Shown here: positions 16,679-25,482 of the stretch, in pieces
Layout of the letters: each line of letters begins with the position of its first letter
How positions within the stretch are numbered: position 1 is the stretch's first letter
Source: Levilactobacillus paucivorans
GTDB lineage: Bacteria > Bacillota > Bacilli > Lactobacillales > Lactobacillaceae
Length of the DNA: 57,389 bases
Reading direction: 5' to 3'
Assembly (NCBI RefSeq): GCF_001437125.1
Contig: NZ_JQCA01000048.1
Span: forward strand, 45,930-103,318
Made by a program: the position numbers and the translations under genes
Notes under the pieces: model-generated
The model's database searches: none
What the model saw: only the letters and a program-made list of their open reading frames with translations
What the model was told of the DNA's origin: nothing

Positions 16679-18124
16679 ATGGCAAATTACGACTCACGAA
16701 ATCATTCTAACCAGTACCATCAAAACAACCGGCGACCACGCCAGGAAGAACCTAGCGTCCAAGTCGAGGTGGGCCAACGCTTCCCATTAACCATCAAGCG
16801 CATGGGGATCAACGGGGAAGGCATTGGCTATTACAAGCGAATGGCCGTCTTCATTCCCGGTGCTCTAACCGGCGAAGAAGTCGTTGCCGAAGTAACCAGT
16901 GTCGCCCAACGCTTCTTGCGTGCTAAAATTCACCGGATTCGTTTGGCTAGCCCTCACCGGGTTGACCCCCGCGACAGCTACGCCGATGAGGTCGGTGGCT
17001 TCGAATTAGAACACTTGGCCTACCCCGAACAACTGAAATTCAAGCGTGACATCGTCAGCCAGTCGCTGGAACGGTACCAACCAGTAGGCTTTAAACACTT
17101 CGACCTCCGCCCAACTTTAGGCATGGCCGATCCTTACGGTTACCGTAACAAGGCGCAATTCCAAGTTCGCCGCAACGCCGACGGCCAGATCGAAGCCGGT
17201 CTATACGCCGAACGGAGCCACGACCTGGTCGATCTTCCAACCTGTTCTGTCCAAATGCCCGTCGTGATGACGGTCATGCGGGCCGTCGTTGCCATGCTCC
17301 AAGATTTGGACATGCCCATCTACGACGAAGAACAGGGATCCGGTATCGTGAAGACCCTAGTTGTCCGGGCCGCCGCCAATACCAACGACGTGCAACTGGT
17401 CTTCATCACCAACTCACAAAAGTTACCCCGTAAACGCGAACTGCTGGAACGGATCGCTAAGGAACTCCCTCAGGTCACTTCCGTCATGCAAAACGTTAAC
17501 CCCGGCAAGACGTCATTAGTTTGGGGCGAGGAAACCAAGCATTTAGCTGGCGCTGAGGCCATCACCGAAAAGCTGGACGGCTTGTCCTTCAAGCTTTCTG
17601 CGCGGGCCTTCCTCCAACTCAACCCGGCTCAAATGGAAGTGCTGTACGCCGAAGCCAAGAAGGCCTTGGACTTACAACCCGGTGAAACGGTCGTCGATGC
17701 CTACTCTGGCATTGGGACGATCGGACTCTCACTGGCCGACGTCGCCGAAGAAGTTCGGGGGATGGATGTCATCCCCGAAGCCGTCGACGATGCCAATGCC
17801 AACGCCGAAGCCAACGGCATCACCAACGCCCACTATGAAGTTGGGACGGCCGAAGACCTCCTTCCTAAGTGGATCATGACCGGTTTCCATCCGGATGCTA
17901 TCGTGGTTGATCCACCCCGCACTGGTCTTGACGACACGCTGATCGATACCATTTTAGCGGTTCGTCCACCAAAATTGGTTTACGTTTCCTGCAACCCATC
18001 TACTCTCGCCAAGGACTTAGTAGCGTTAGTTCACGACTACCACGTCGACTACATTCAGTCGGTTGACATGATGCCGCAGACTGCCCGTTGTGAAGCCGTC
18101 GTGAAACTCACCCGGCGTCAATAG
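16679..18124 (+). CDS. rlmCD: 23S rRNA (uracil-5-)-methyltransferase RlmCD
   Basis: A 481-aa TrmA/RumA-family methyltransferase. An Asn/Gln/Arg-rich N-terminal tail (about 1-30) precedes a TRAM RNA-binding domain (about 36-90, with MGINGEGIGYY). The catalytic domain contains NKAQFQVR, VVDAYSGIGTIGLSLA (SAM site), VVDPPRTGLD and VYVSCNPSTLAKD with the nucleophilic cysteine. In Gram-positives one enzyme usually methylates both U747 and U1939. The CX5C...C iron-sulfur cysteines of E. coli RumA are absent. The start ATG at 16679 follows TAGGAGAA; the longer open frame is leader RNA. Confidence 0.9.
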   Translation: MANYDSRNHSNQYHQNNRRPRQEEPSVQVEVGQRFPLTIKRMGINGEGIGYYKRMAVFIPGALTGEEVVAEVTSVAQRFLRAKIHRIRLASPHRVDPRDSYADEVGGFELEHLAYPEQLKFKRDIVSQSLERYQPVGFKHFDLRPTLGMADPYGYRNKAQFQVRRNADGQIEAGLYAERSHDLVDLPTCSVQMPVVMTVMRAVVAMLQDLDMPIYDEEQGSGIVKTLVVRAAANTNDVQLVFITNSQKLPRKRELLERIAKELPQVTSVMQNVNPGKTSLVWGEETKHLAGAEAITEKLDGLSFKLSARAFLQLNPAQMEVLYAEAKKALDLQPGETVVDAYSGIGTIGLSLADVAEEVRGMDVIPEAVDDANANAEANGITNAHYEVGTAEDLLPKWIMTGFHPDAIVVDPPRTGLDDTLIDTILAVRPPKLVYVSCNPSTLAKDLVALVHDYHVDYIQSVDMMPQTARCEAVVKLTRRQ

Positions 18125-18209
18125 ATTAATAGGCAGGCCCCGGTTTTCGTGTTAGACTTTTAACTAACGATAAATTGGTTTTTAATTCTGTAGAAAGTTG
18201 GCAAATGAC

Positions 18210-18659
18210 ATGCAAGATCCTTTCAAGGGCTTTAACGATGATGATCAAAATAACCAAAATGATAACGGCCCTCAAGGACTGCCGTTACCGCCGAACTACG
18301 CAACCGTCGTTAACCCCGAGACGGGGAACATGCGAATTGCCAAGGTTGGCTTTTCTTGGACCATGTTCTTCTTCCCCCCGTTCCCGACGATCTTCCGGGC
18401 CGACTGGTACAATCTGCTATGTATCATGGGCATCGAACTCGGAAGTGCCATGCTTCTGACTATGGTGCTGACCCCCGCGCAACTCACTGAGTTCGTAGCG
18501 ATTGGCTGGCCCATCGTCCGCTGTGTTCTCTGGGGGTCCCTGTACAACCTCATGTACTTCAAGCACCTGTTCAGCCGCGGGTTTGTCCCCGCTGACGTGC
18601 GCTCCCGTGACCTACTCGGCCGAGCACACTACTGGTCCCAACCTAAAGGTAAAAATTAG
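18210..18659 (+). CDS. Small membrane protein of unknown function
   Basis: About 149 aa. A polar Asn/Asp-rich N-terminus is followed by VNPETGNMRIAKVGFSWTMF and two or three hydrophobic helices (about 46-65, 75-97 and 100-118). The VGFSWTxFFF segment recalls small HrgC/DUF2628-like membrane proteins; this is only a resemblance. The start is uncertain (TTG 18198 or ATG 18210). It lies 85 nt after rlmCD and is followed by its own terminator. Confidence 0.65.
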   Translation: MQDPFKGFNDDDQNNQNDNGPQGLPLPPNYATVVNPETGNMRIAKVGFSWTMFFFPPFPTIFRADWYNLLCIMGIELGSAMLLTMVLTPAQLTEFVAIGWPIVRCVLWGSLYNLMYFKHLFSRGFVPADVRSRDLLGRAHYWSQPKGKN

Positions 18660-18662
18660 CTT

Positions 18663-18697
18663 TGAAACCCACCGTGACTCGGTGGGTTTATTTTTGT
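18663..18697 (+). terminator. Terminator
   Basis: AACCCACCG / CGGTGGGTT hairpin followed by TATTTTTG. Confidence 0.8.
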
Positions 18698-18703
18698 TAT
18701 TGG

Positions 18704-18888
18704 ACCTGCCTGCGGTAGGTAGGGATGACGACCTGTGGGGCCCGGGGCAAGCCTGAAGAGCGGTCTTGCCCCTCGCTTTAAGCCCCACTAAAACCGTGGG
18801 TCTTAAAGTCGTCCCAGGCTGTAAGGCCGGATAGACCACCCGACCTAACACCCTCGACACAGGTCGACACCCCTACCCTCCTCCGGCT
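18704..18888 (+). repeat. SR1 structured dispersed repeat, copy B
   Basis: About 185 nt between convergent genes. The closing helix CGACCTGT / ACAGGTCG is joined by GTAGG / CCTAC; hairpin 1 is GGGGCAAG / CTTGCCCC; hairpin 2 is CTTTAAG.CCCAC / GTGGG.CTTAAAG; hairpin 3 has GCCGG / CCGAC around an AAG/CTA-type loop. It ends in CTCCTCCGGCTTT. It aligns along its whole length with copy C at 26474. Confidence 0.8.
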
Positions 18889-19008
18889 TTGATCGGCTAA
18901 GCTAAATCTATCAGCTGCTTTAAATAGTTGCTGTTAACTTCACTGTCCCTAATTCCTGATCATTTTCAACTTATAGCTGTTACTGTCCATCTCAAAACGC
19001 ATTCAGAC

Positions 19009-19046
19009 GAAAGGCCAGCGATCTTCTTCAGATCGCTGGCCCTTTC
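19009..19046 (-). terminator. Terminator of the SDR gene
   Basis: An AGGGCCAGCGATC / GATCGCTGGCCTT type hairpin with a short T-rich tail on the minus strand. Confidence 0.65.
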
Positions 19047-19057
19047 TGAACATTCAT

Positions 19058-19801
19058 TTAGGCTTGTTTCGTCGGGTAAATCGTAAATTCATTAACGTTG
19101 ACTTCGGCTGGTTGGTCGATGGCAAAGTTGACGACACGGGCAATGGCATCGGGGGTAATGCCGACCGCATCGTACAGCTGATCCATACCCTGCTTGGCCT
19201 CCTGGTTGGTAATGGTGTGGAGAAGTTCCGTGTTGATGGCGGCTGGGTAAAGCGTAGCCGTCCGGATGTTGGTTCCTTCTTGCGCACTCTCCATGCGAAT
19301 AACTTCCATCAAGTTACGAACGGCAAACTTCGTGGCCCCGTAGACTCCAGAACCCGGGAAACTCTTAATTCCGGCAATGGAAGACGTCGTCACAATTTGC
19401 CCGTGTTTCTGCTTCGTAAAGGTTGGCATCACCGCTGCAACTCCGTTGAGAACCCCGCGGAGGTTGATATCAATCATGTCATTCCACTCTTGAACGTGAA
19501 GCGCACTGATGGGTGAGCTTGGCATGATACCGGCATTGTTGAAGATGACGTCCAAACCGCCAAACGTGGACTGCGCCAGGTCGACTAAACCTTGTACCTC
19601 GGCAGCATCCCGTACGTCGGTCACCTGGTAAGTGGCTTGGCCGCCAGCGGCCTTAATCTCATCAACTAGAGTTTGTAGGCGTTCTTCACGGCGAGCACCG
19701 AGCACCACCTTGGCCCCATTACTTGCGAGCAACTTGGCCGTAGCCTCGCCAATACCGGATGATGCACCCGTGATTACAACTACTTTATCTTTGACTGTCA
19801 T
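19058..19801 (-). CDS. SDR family oxidoreductase (YdfG-like)
   Basis: A 247-aa short-chain dehydrogenase. TGASSGIG is near residue 11; GARREER suggests NADP(H); NNAGIMP, TTSSIAG (catalytic serine) and YGATK (catalytic Tyr/Lys) are visible. The start is the ATG at 19801 behind AGGAGTG; a longer frame adds 11 unlikely residues. It stands alone, divergent from popT. Homologues reduce serine, 3-hydroxy acids or carbonyls, but the substrate here cannot be assigned. Confidence 0.85.
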   Translation of the reverse strand: MTVKDKVVVITGASSGIGEATAKLLASNGAKVVLGARREERLQTLVDEIKAAGGQATYQVTDVRDAAEVQGLVDLAQSTFGGLDVIFNNAGIMPSSPISALHVQEWNDMIDINLRGVLNGVAAVMPTFTKQKHGQIVTTSSIAGIKSFPGSGVYGATKFAVRNLMEVIRMESAQEGTNIRTATLYPAAINTELLHTITNQEAKQGMDQLYDAVGITPDAIARVVNFAIDQPAEVNVNEFTIYPTKQA

Positions 19802-19991
19802 TAAAAAATCACTCCTATTTGATTGAATAGGCACAGTCTACCCGCTTAGAGTAACTCTAAGTCAAGACAACTTACGCACTTTTTTCAAGTTATCCTTAAG
19901 CTTTTGACCCGGCATTCTGATTTAGTTGCCTTTTCCAGCGGGATTTGCTAATTTGAAAGCTAACGACTGACCCACATAAAAGGAGAGCCAT

Positions 19992-20849
19992 ATGCCAACA
20001 ACTCGATCCGACACCCCGATGAAACGATTTTTCAAGGGCGTGATTATTGCGTTAGGTTTTATCCTCCCCGGAGTATCCGGTGGGGTTCTCGCCGCCATCT
20101 TGGGAATCTATGAACGCCTACTGGGCTTCATGGCCCACTTTCGACAAAATTTCAAACGTGACTTCTGGTACTTCGTTCCGGTCGGCATCGGTGGTATCGT
20201 GGGGATTGCCCTGCTATCGGCCCCGCTGGAATTTCTCTTAGCGCATGCCCAGGTCGTGGTCCTCTGGGGCTTCGCCGGGGCCATCATTGGGACCTTACCG
20301 GCGTTGACTCAAACGGCCAGCGCTAAGACACCGCGCGATGCCATCGATCTGATCTGGTTCTTCGCCACCCTGATCATTAGTGGTGGTTTGCTCTACTTCA
20401 TGAGTGATCTCTTCGGCCCGCTCCCGGCAAATTTTGGGGGCTTCATGGTGGCCGGGGCCCTGATTGCCTTGGGGGTTCTGGTTCCCGGATTGAGTCCTTC
20501 TAACCTGTTACTGATTCTCGGGCTCTTCACGCCCATGCTAACGGGTTTCAAAAATTTCGACCTCCTCGGTGTGTACCTACCCATTGGCCTCGGGGGCATT
20601 CTCGCGATGGCCCTCTTCTCTAAGGGGATGGACTATCTGATCCACCGCTTTCACTCGCGCGTGTATCACTTCATTCTTGGAATCGTGGTGGCCAGTACCA
20701 TCCTGATCCTGGTTCCCAACAGCCACGCCGCCGAAAGTATCTCTTATGCGAGCGCGACGACCAGCACCTTGTTGGCTAGTGCCGCAGCTCTTGTGGCTGG
20801 CGTTGCCTTGGGGTATTGGATGAGTCAATTGGAAGAAAAATATAAATAG
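19992..20849 (+). CDS. popT: DUF368 membrane protein, PopT-type undecaprenyl phosphate transporter
   Basis: A 285-aa polytopic protein of the DUF368 family, shown in Staphylococcus (PopT) to flip undecaprenyl phosphate across the membrane for reuse in wall synthesis. The two half-repeats each carry a PGVSxG/PGLSPS motif: GFILPGVSGGVLAAILGIYE near the N-terminus and VLVPGLSPSNLLLILG past the middle. About eight to nine membrane helices. AAAGGAGAG precedes the ATG. It is monocistronic, with a strong terminator. Confidence 0.85.
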   Translation: MPTTRSDTPMKRFFKGVIIALGFILPGVSGGVLAAILGIYERLLGFMAHFRQNFKRDFWYFVPVGIGGIVGIALLSAPLEFLLAHAQVVVLWGFAGAIIGTLPALTQTASAKTPRDAIDLIWFFATLIISGGLLYFMSDLFGPLPANFGGFMVAGALIALGVLVPGLSPSNLLLILGLFTPMLTGFKNFDLLGVYLPIGLGGILAMALFSKGMDYLIHRFHSRVYHFILGIVVASTILILVPNSHAAESISYASATTSTLLASAAALVAGVALGYWMSQLEEKYK

Positions 20850-20856
20850 ATCAAAT

Positions 20857-20895
20857 AACCGCTAGGGATCGTGTCGATCCCTAGCGGTTATTTTA
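20857..20895 (+). terminator. Terminator after popT
   Basis: Perfect 15-bp stem AACCGCTAGGGATCG / CGATCCCTAGCGGTT, then ATTTTAAT. Confidence 0.85.
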
Positions 20896-20920
20896 ATCTG
20901 CAATCTTATCTAGCTGAAAC

Positions 20921-21031
20921 GTGGGACGCAAGGCAGCTGGCTCCGCTTAAACCTGATAACCAAATAATCCAAGTTCGGGATTATCTGGTTATCAGCCTTA
21001 ATGCTCGCCAGCTAACCGCCTTGCGTCCCAC
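20921..21031 (-). repeat. SR2 structured 111-nt element, copy 1
   Basis: On the minus strand it reads GTGGGACGCAAGGC...GCCTTGCGTCCCAC: a 14-bp perfect outer stem. A middle stem AGCTGG / CCAGCT and an inner stem CTGATAACCA.ATAATCC / GGATTAT.TGGTTATCAG follow. It aligns without gaps to the copy at 25305; stems change in a compensatory way, while GAGCATTAA and TTAAGCGGAG in the internal loop are constant. It lies between the popT terminator and the 3' end of glpK and lacks a following T-run, so it is not an ordinary terminator. Confidence 0.85.
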
Positions 21032-21038
21032 TCTTATT

Positions 21039-22553
21039 TTACAAATCAGGTTTAAAAGCTCGAGTTGCCGCCACGGCCTGTTGCCAGCCAGCGTACAACC
21101 GGGCGCGGCGATCTTCAGCCATGTTCGGCGTGAATAAACGTCCCGCACTGCGGATTTCCTTAATCTCATCGAGGCTCTGCCAGAAGCCTACGGCCAAACC
21201 GGCCGCAATGGCGGCTCCCATGGCGGTTGTCTCTTCGTCGGCTGCCCGTTGAACGGGAGTCGCTAAGATGTCGGCTTGGAACTGCATCAGGTAACGGTTC
21301 CGTGAGGCCCCACCATCGGCCATCAATTCCGAGATATCAATCCCGGTATCCTGCTTCATGGTGTGGAGAACGTCTCGTGTCTGATAGGCAATCGACTGAA
21401 GCGTTGCCTTCACGAAATCATTTCGATTGGTTCCCCGGGAAAGGCCGAAGACGGCCCCTTTGGCATCGGGATCCCAGTAAGGCGCTCCGAGTCCGTTAAA
21501 GGCTGGCACCACGTAAACTTCATCGTTATCCGTGGACGCCATCGCCGCCTGGCGAGATTCCGGCACGTTGCTGATAATCTGCATGCTTTCGTGTAACCAG
21601 GCCAACGCAGTTCCGGCCACCAGGATTGACCCTTCAAGGGCGTAGGTAACCTCGCCATTCATCTTGTAGGCAATCGTCGTCAATAGGTTATGTTCGGAGG
21701 TTTGCGGTTCCTTCCCAGTATTCATCATGACGAAGGCCCCATCCCCATAGGTGTTCTTCACTTTGCCGGGTTCGATGGCCAGTTGCCCCAAGAGTGCGGC
21801 CGATTGGTCACCGATAATGCCGGCGATCGGCACTTCCACCCCGTAGAACTGGAAGTTCTGGGTCACACCATAGACTTCGGAACTGGACTTCACCGTTGGC
21901 AACATAGCTGCTGGAATGTTGAGCCAGTTCAAAATATCCGCATCCCACTTCAACTCATGGATGTTAAAGAGCATAGTCCGGCTGGCATTACTATAGTCGG
22001 TGACGTGAATCTTTCCGCCGGAGAGTTTCCAGGCTAACCAACTATCAACGGTCCAAAATAGCAGGTCGCCGTTCTCAGCGCGCTCCTGGGCCCCCGGAAC
22101 GTGGTCGAGAATCCAACGAACCTTGGTGGCACTGAAATAAGCGTCAACCACGAGTCCGGTTTTATCCTTAATGGCTTCGGCCTTCCCTGCGGCAACTAAG
22201 TCCTTAGCCATCGAGGCCGTCTGTTGACTTTGCCACCCAATAGCGTGATAGATTGGCTCGCCAGTAACCTTGTCCCAAACAATCGTAGTTTCCCGTTGGC
22301 TACTGATTCCAATGGCGTCAATATTTTCGGGGTGAATGGAGGCGTCGATCAGGGCGCTGGCAATCACCGACAAGACACTGTTCCAAATCTCATTGGCATC
22401 GGATTCAACCCAACCGGTATGCGGATAATATTGGGGAACTTCCTTATAGGCCTCAATAACCTTACGGCCGGTATGATCGAAGATAAGTGCTCGGGTGCTA
22501 CTGGTCCCTTGGTCAATCGCCAAGAGGTAATTTTCTGGCTGTTTTAATGCCAT
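21039..22553 (-). CDS. glpK: Glycerol kinase
   Basis: A 504-aa FGGY-family kinase forming glycerol 3-phosphate from glycerol and ATP. N-terminal [17 protein letters not shown] is the phosphate-1 motif. [20 protein letters not shown], the central [13 protein letters not shown] and C-terminal [18 protein letters not shown] complete the family signatures. Length and ends match full-length GlpK. It is not next to glpF or glpO here. A cre-like site upstream suggests carbon catabolite repression. Confidence 0.95.
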   Translation of the reverse strand: MALKQPENYLLAIDQGTSSTRALIFDHTGRKVIEAYKEVPQYYPHTGWVESDANEIWNSVLSVIASALIDASIHPENIDAIGISSQRETTIVWDKVTGEPIYHAIGWQSQQTASMAKDLVAAGKAEAIKDKTGLVVDAYFSATKVRWILDHVPGAQERAENGDLLFWTVDSWLAWKLSGGKIHVTDYSNASRTMLFNIHELKWDADILNWLNIPAAMLPTVKSSSEVYGVTQNFQFYGVEVPIAGIIGDQSAALLGQLAIEPGKVKNTYGDGAFVMMNTGKEPQTSEHNLLTTIAYKMNGEVTYALEGSILVAGTALAWLHESMQIISNVPESRQAAMASTDNDEVYVVPAFNGLGAPYWDPDAKGAVFGLSRGTNRNDFVKATLQSIAYQTRDVLHTMKQDTGIDISELMADGGASRNRYLMQFQADILATPVQRAADEETTAMGAAIAAGLAVGFWQSLDEIKEIRSAGRLFTPNMAEDRRARLYAGWQQAVAATRAFKPDL

Positions 22554-22590
22554 ATGTAATGTCTCCCTCCAACTAAAACACCGCTAAAAT

Positions 22591-22605
22591 CGAAAGCGGT
22601 TTCAA
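22591..22605 (-). promoter_or_regulatory. cre site upstream of glpK
   Basis: On the minus strand, TTGAAACCGCTTTCG fits the CcpA cre consensus WTGNAANCGNWNNCW at 14 of 15 positions, 38 nt before the glpK start. Confidence 0.65.
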
Positions 22606-22690
22606 TTTCAATGCACTAATCATAGCATGTTCCCCGCCAAATCCCGCAGATTTTGCCCACCCACGATTAGATTTGGCAGATTCTTAAGCT

Positions 22691-23338
22691 TTAAACACTA
22701 AGATGTTGACCTGCTAAGAAGGATCGGTCGAAATCTGCTGAGGACTTAATTCGTTTACCAAATTCATCGATCAGCGCATGAAATTCTTGAAAATCCGTCA
22801 GGGTAAAGGCCAACTGCGGGAGTACCTTGCGTTGAAACGCCGGATAGGTCTTGGGCATAGTCGCACCCAACCACGTAAAGAGTCGACGGGCATAGGTGTC
22901 CACCATAAAGGTCCCGTGATCCAGCGTGTACATCAAAATGTAATCGGCCGTTTCGTTGCCAATTCCGGTGATCGCCAAGAGATCCTGACGTAGGCTAACC
23001 CCGTCACGCTGACACAGGGCCGTCAGGTCATCGTTAGCGGTTCCTAGCCAAGTGGCCAGCGCCAAAATTGCCTCGCTCTTGCGATGATAGAACCCGCTGC
23101 TCTGAATCAATGGCACCAGGGTTTCTGGCGTATAAGTCCGTAACTTAGCCGGTTCGAATTGGGTGGCCGCCTTGAGCTTAATCAACGACGGTTCCACGTT
23201 GCGCCAGTTCGTATTCTGAACCAGAATCGCCCCTAACATGATTTCCACCGGCGTCTCCGCCCACGGCGTTCCCGGTCGCAGCCAAGGTTGGGGCCCCATT
23301 TCTTTGGCCATCAAATGATAGAGTTCCATTAAAGTCAT
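22691..23338 (-). CDS. HhH-GPD DNA glycosylase, MagIII-like
   Basis: A 215-aa endonuclease III-fold protein. The helix-hairpin-helix is ITGIGNETADYIL and the catalytic aspartate lies in MVDTYARR. The lysine that makes Nth a bifunctional lyase is replaced (NE where Nth has RK), and the C-terminal four-cysteine iron-sulfur loop is missing. These features match MagIII-type 3-methyladenine DNA glycosylases (Helicobacter HP0602), which have GNESAD in the same place. So monofunctional excision of alkylated bases is the best guess. The start ATG at 23338 follows AAGGAGAT. Confidence 0.82.
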   Translation of the reverse strand: MTLMELYHLMAKEMGPQPWLRPGTPWAETPVEIMLGAILVQNTNWRNVEPSLIKLKAATQFEPAKLRTYTPETLVPLIQSSGFYHRKSEAILALATWLGTANDDLTALCQRDGVSLRQDLLAITGIGNETADYILMYTLDHGTFMVDTYARRLFTWLGATMPKTYPAFQRKVLPQLAFTLTDFQEFHALIDEFGKRIKSSADFDRSFLAGQHLSV

Positions 23339-23411
23339 GTGCGGATCTCCTTCCCAAATAAAAAGGTCAGCCACCTGAGTGACCGGCCGTTAACTTCTTA
23401 TTCTGTGACGC

Positions 23412-23657
23412 TTAGCTCCGCTTGATGACTAAACGGATATCACCGTCGCCATCAGGGTTCATGTCTTCATGGTAATCGAAATTAGCACTCTGGAAGTACT
23501 TCTTAATTTCTTCGTTGAGTGTCTCGATTGGCCGCACGTCTTTGTCTTGTTTCTTTAATAAAAGCGTGTATTCCTTAGAATCTTCATCGACGTTTTCAAA
23601 GCTGTATTCAACCGCTTCGGAATTCAAAATTTCTTGAATCAATTGCCGTTCTGTCAT
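23412..23657 (-). CDS. Small acidic hypothetical protein
   Basis: An 81-aa soluble protein rich in Glu/Asp. The central segment (SKEYTLLLKKQDKDVRP) and the C-terminus (GDGDIRLVIKRS) suggest a small alpha/beta fold. I do not recognise the family. It is 73 nt upstream of the glycosylase gene on the same strand and starts at an ATG behind a GAGGT-like ribosome binding site. No function is proposed. Confidence 0.6.
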   Translation of the reverse strand: MTERQLIQEILNSEAVEYSFENVDEDSKEYTLLLKKQDKDVRPIETLNEEIKKYFQSANFDYHEDMNPDGDGDIRLVIKRS

Positions 23658-23815
23658 CTTGTTTACCTCGCTTTATTTTATTCCACCTCTCTACTATAAG
23701 ATTAATCCGAGATTTTGTGAACTATTTCGTCAAGGTTAGACAACCCAATGATGACAAATACGTGGTGAAATGGGTATACTGGGCGGTAACTAACTGTCCG
23801 AAAGGAAGCGACGCC

Positions 23816-24550
23816 ATGCGCCCACGAATTGCTTTACCCGCCGACACCCTCGACGAGGCTACCAATATTATTAACGAACGAAACGCCGCCTTTGCCCCCC
23901 GACCAGCCGTCGAGGCCATCGTCAAGGCCGGTGGCTTACCGATCATTTTGCCTAGCGTCGATCCTAGCGACGTCGCAGATTACCTGCCATTATTTGATGG
24001 CGTGGCCTTTCTCGGTGGATTTGACGTTGACCCCACCTTCTACAATGAAGAACCTCACTTGCGGCTAGGCAAGACCTACCGGAAACGTGACCTCTTTGAG
24101 ATCGAGCTGTTACGCCAATCTGTCGCACAAAACAAGGCGATTCTCGGTATCTGTCGCGGTCTCCAACTGATTAACGTCGGCCTCGGTGGGACGCTCTACC
24201 AGGACCTCAGTGAAGATCCAACTGCCAAGTTAAAACACAGTCAAGCCGCCATGGGTAACCAACCCAGCCACCACATCACGGTCGACCCCACTAGCATCCT
24301 GAGTGACCTAATGGGTGTGCGACCCTACGTTAACTCCCGGCACCATCAGGCGGTTAAAGACGTGGCCCCGACGCTGACCGCTATCGCCAAGGCCGACGAC
24401 CAAGTCATCGAGGCGCTGGAATCCACCAACAGCGACCAGATTGTGGCCGTACAGTGGCATCCGGAAAACATGTACAAACATCACGAGGAATCCCGCCAGA
24501 TCTTCGTCAACTTCATCCAGCGCGCCGCCAAGCGCACCCCTAAATTGTAA
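23816..24550 (+). CDS. Gamma-glutamyl-gamma-aminobutyrate hydrolase family peptidase (C26)
   Basis: A 244-aa class I glutamine amidotransferase-like hydrolase of the PuuD type. The nucleophile elbow is ILGICRGLQLINV (cysteine in GICRG). The catalytic histidine-glutamate pair is VQWHPE, and RHHQAVK precedes it. Such enzymes cleave gamma-glutamyl amides of amines or small peptides; the substrate is unknown. The ATG at 23816 is preferred since GAAAGGAAG lies upstream. It is followed 78 nt later by a YczE-like gene. Confidence 0.85.
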   Translation: MRPRIALPADTLDEATNIINERNAAFAPRPAVEAIVKAGGLPIILPSVDPSDVADYLPLFDGVAFLGGFDVDPTFYNEEPHLRLGKTYRKRDLFEIELLRQSVAQNKAILGICRGLQLINVGLGGTLYQDLSEDPTAKLKHSQAAMGNQPSHHITVDPTSILSDLMGVRPYVNSRHHQAVKDVAPTLTAIAKADDQVIEALESTNSDQIVAVQWHPENMYKHHEESRQIFVNFIQRAAKRTPKL

Positions 24551-24628
24551 AATTACAGTAAAGGGCTTTCACTTCCCGCCAACTTCCTCTACACTGGTAA
24601 GTAGACTGAATGAGGAGAAGGTGAGCTT

Positions 24629-25285
24629 GTGGCAAAGATGAAGGATTACGGCCAACGAATGCGTTTCTTAGGGTTTTCGATCCTATTGAACTCTGCCGCA
24701 AACGCACTCACCATCTCCACTAACCTGGGGAGTGCCGTCTGGACCGGGTCATCGGTCAACCTGTCGAACTGGATTCACGTGCCACTGGGGACTACCCTTT
24801 TTCTGTATGGGATTGCCGTGACCCTATTGAATCAGGCTCTGTTAGGTAAATTCGACCGACGCCGCTTCGTGTCCAACCTGCTGTATATCTTGCCCTTTAG
24901 CTACCTGGTTGAATGGTTCGGCTACTTCTGGAACTGGCTGGGCGTCAATCAGCTCAACCTGACCGGCCGTATCATTGTCGATATCATTGGCCTCTTCGGG
25001 GTTGCCTTCGCCGTGTCGATCTATCAACGGTGCAATATCATCATGCACCCCAACGACGACTTGGCCTACATTTTGCGATTTAAATATCTGCGGGGATCGG
25101 CGGTCCTGGCCCAATGGGTAAGCTACCTGCCACCGCTAACGATCATCGTGTTGTCCTACCTATTTACCGGTGACCTACACGCGATCGGCTTCGGGACGGT
25201 CTGGGCACTCATTACCCAAGGCATTGTCATGGCCTGGGCGGACTTCCACGTCTTCCCTCGACTGAAGCACCACATTGATGTTTAA
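24629..25285 (+). CDS. YczE/YyaS/YitT-like membrane protein
   Basis: A 218-aa protein with five or six membrane helices. It resembles the YczE/YitT group: an N-terminal FLGFSILLNSAANALTISTN helix with an amphipathic motif, WTGSSVNLS, and C-terminal FGTVWALITQGIVMAWADFH. The group has no settled function; B. subtilis YczE affects antibiotic production. Start GTG at 24629 is behind GGAGAAGG at good spacing. Confidence 0.72.
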   Translation: MAKMKDYGQRMRFLGFSILLNSAANALTISTNLGSAVWTGSSVNLSNWIHVPLGTTLFLYGIAVTLLNQALLGKFDRRRFVSNLLYILPFSYLVEWFGYFWNWLGVNQLNLTGRIIVDIIGLFGVAFAVSIYQRCNIIMHPNDDLAYILRFKYLRGSAVLAQWVSYLPPLTIIVLSYLFTGDLHAIGFGTVWALITQGIVMAWADFHVFPRLKHHIDV

Positions 25286-25304
25286 CTAAATTCGATTGAA
25301 AAGA

Positions 25305-25415
25305 GTGTGACAAAAGGCGGTTAGTCAATGAGCATTAACGTCGCTAGGCGAACAATCCCGGTCTTGGATTGTTTGCCTAGCGGGGTTAAGCGGAGTTGAC
25401 TGCCTTTTGTCACAC
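25305..25415 (+). repeat. SR2 structured 111-nt element, copy 2
   Basis: It reads GTGTGACAAAAGGC...GCCTTTTGTCACAC (14-bp perfect outer stem), AGTCAA / TTGACT (middle) and CGCTAGGC..ACAATCC / GGATTGT..GCCTAGCG (inner). It has the same length and same conserved GAGCATTAA / TTAAGCGGAG loop as copy 1, and both are followed by GTTTC. It sits between two convergent genes, one of which has its own terminator at 25442. Confidence 0.85.
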
Positions 25416-25441
25416 GTTTCGACTATAGATGTTCGAGGCGC

Positions 25442-25476
25442 AAAAAGGATCTGAGACTGTTGTCCCAGGTCCTTTG
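25442..25476 (-). terminator. Terminator of the hydrolase gene
   Basis: On the minus strand, AAGGACCTGG / CTCAGATCCTT pair with a TTTTTG tail. Confidence 0.7.
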
Positions 25477-25482
25477 TTTGTG

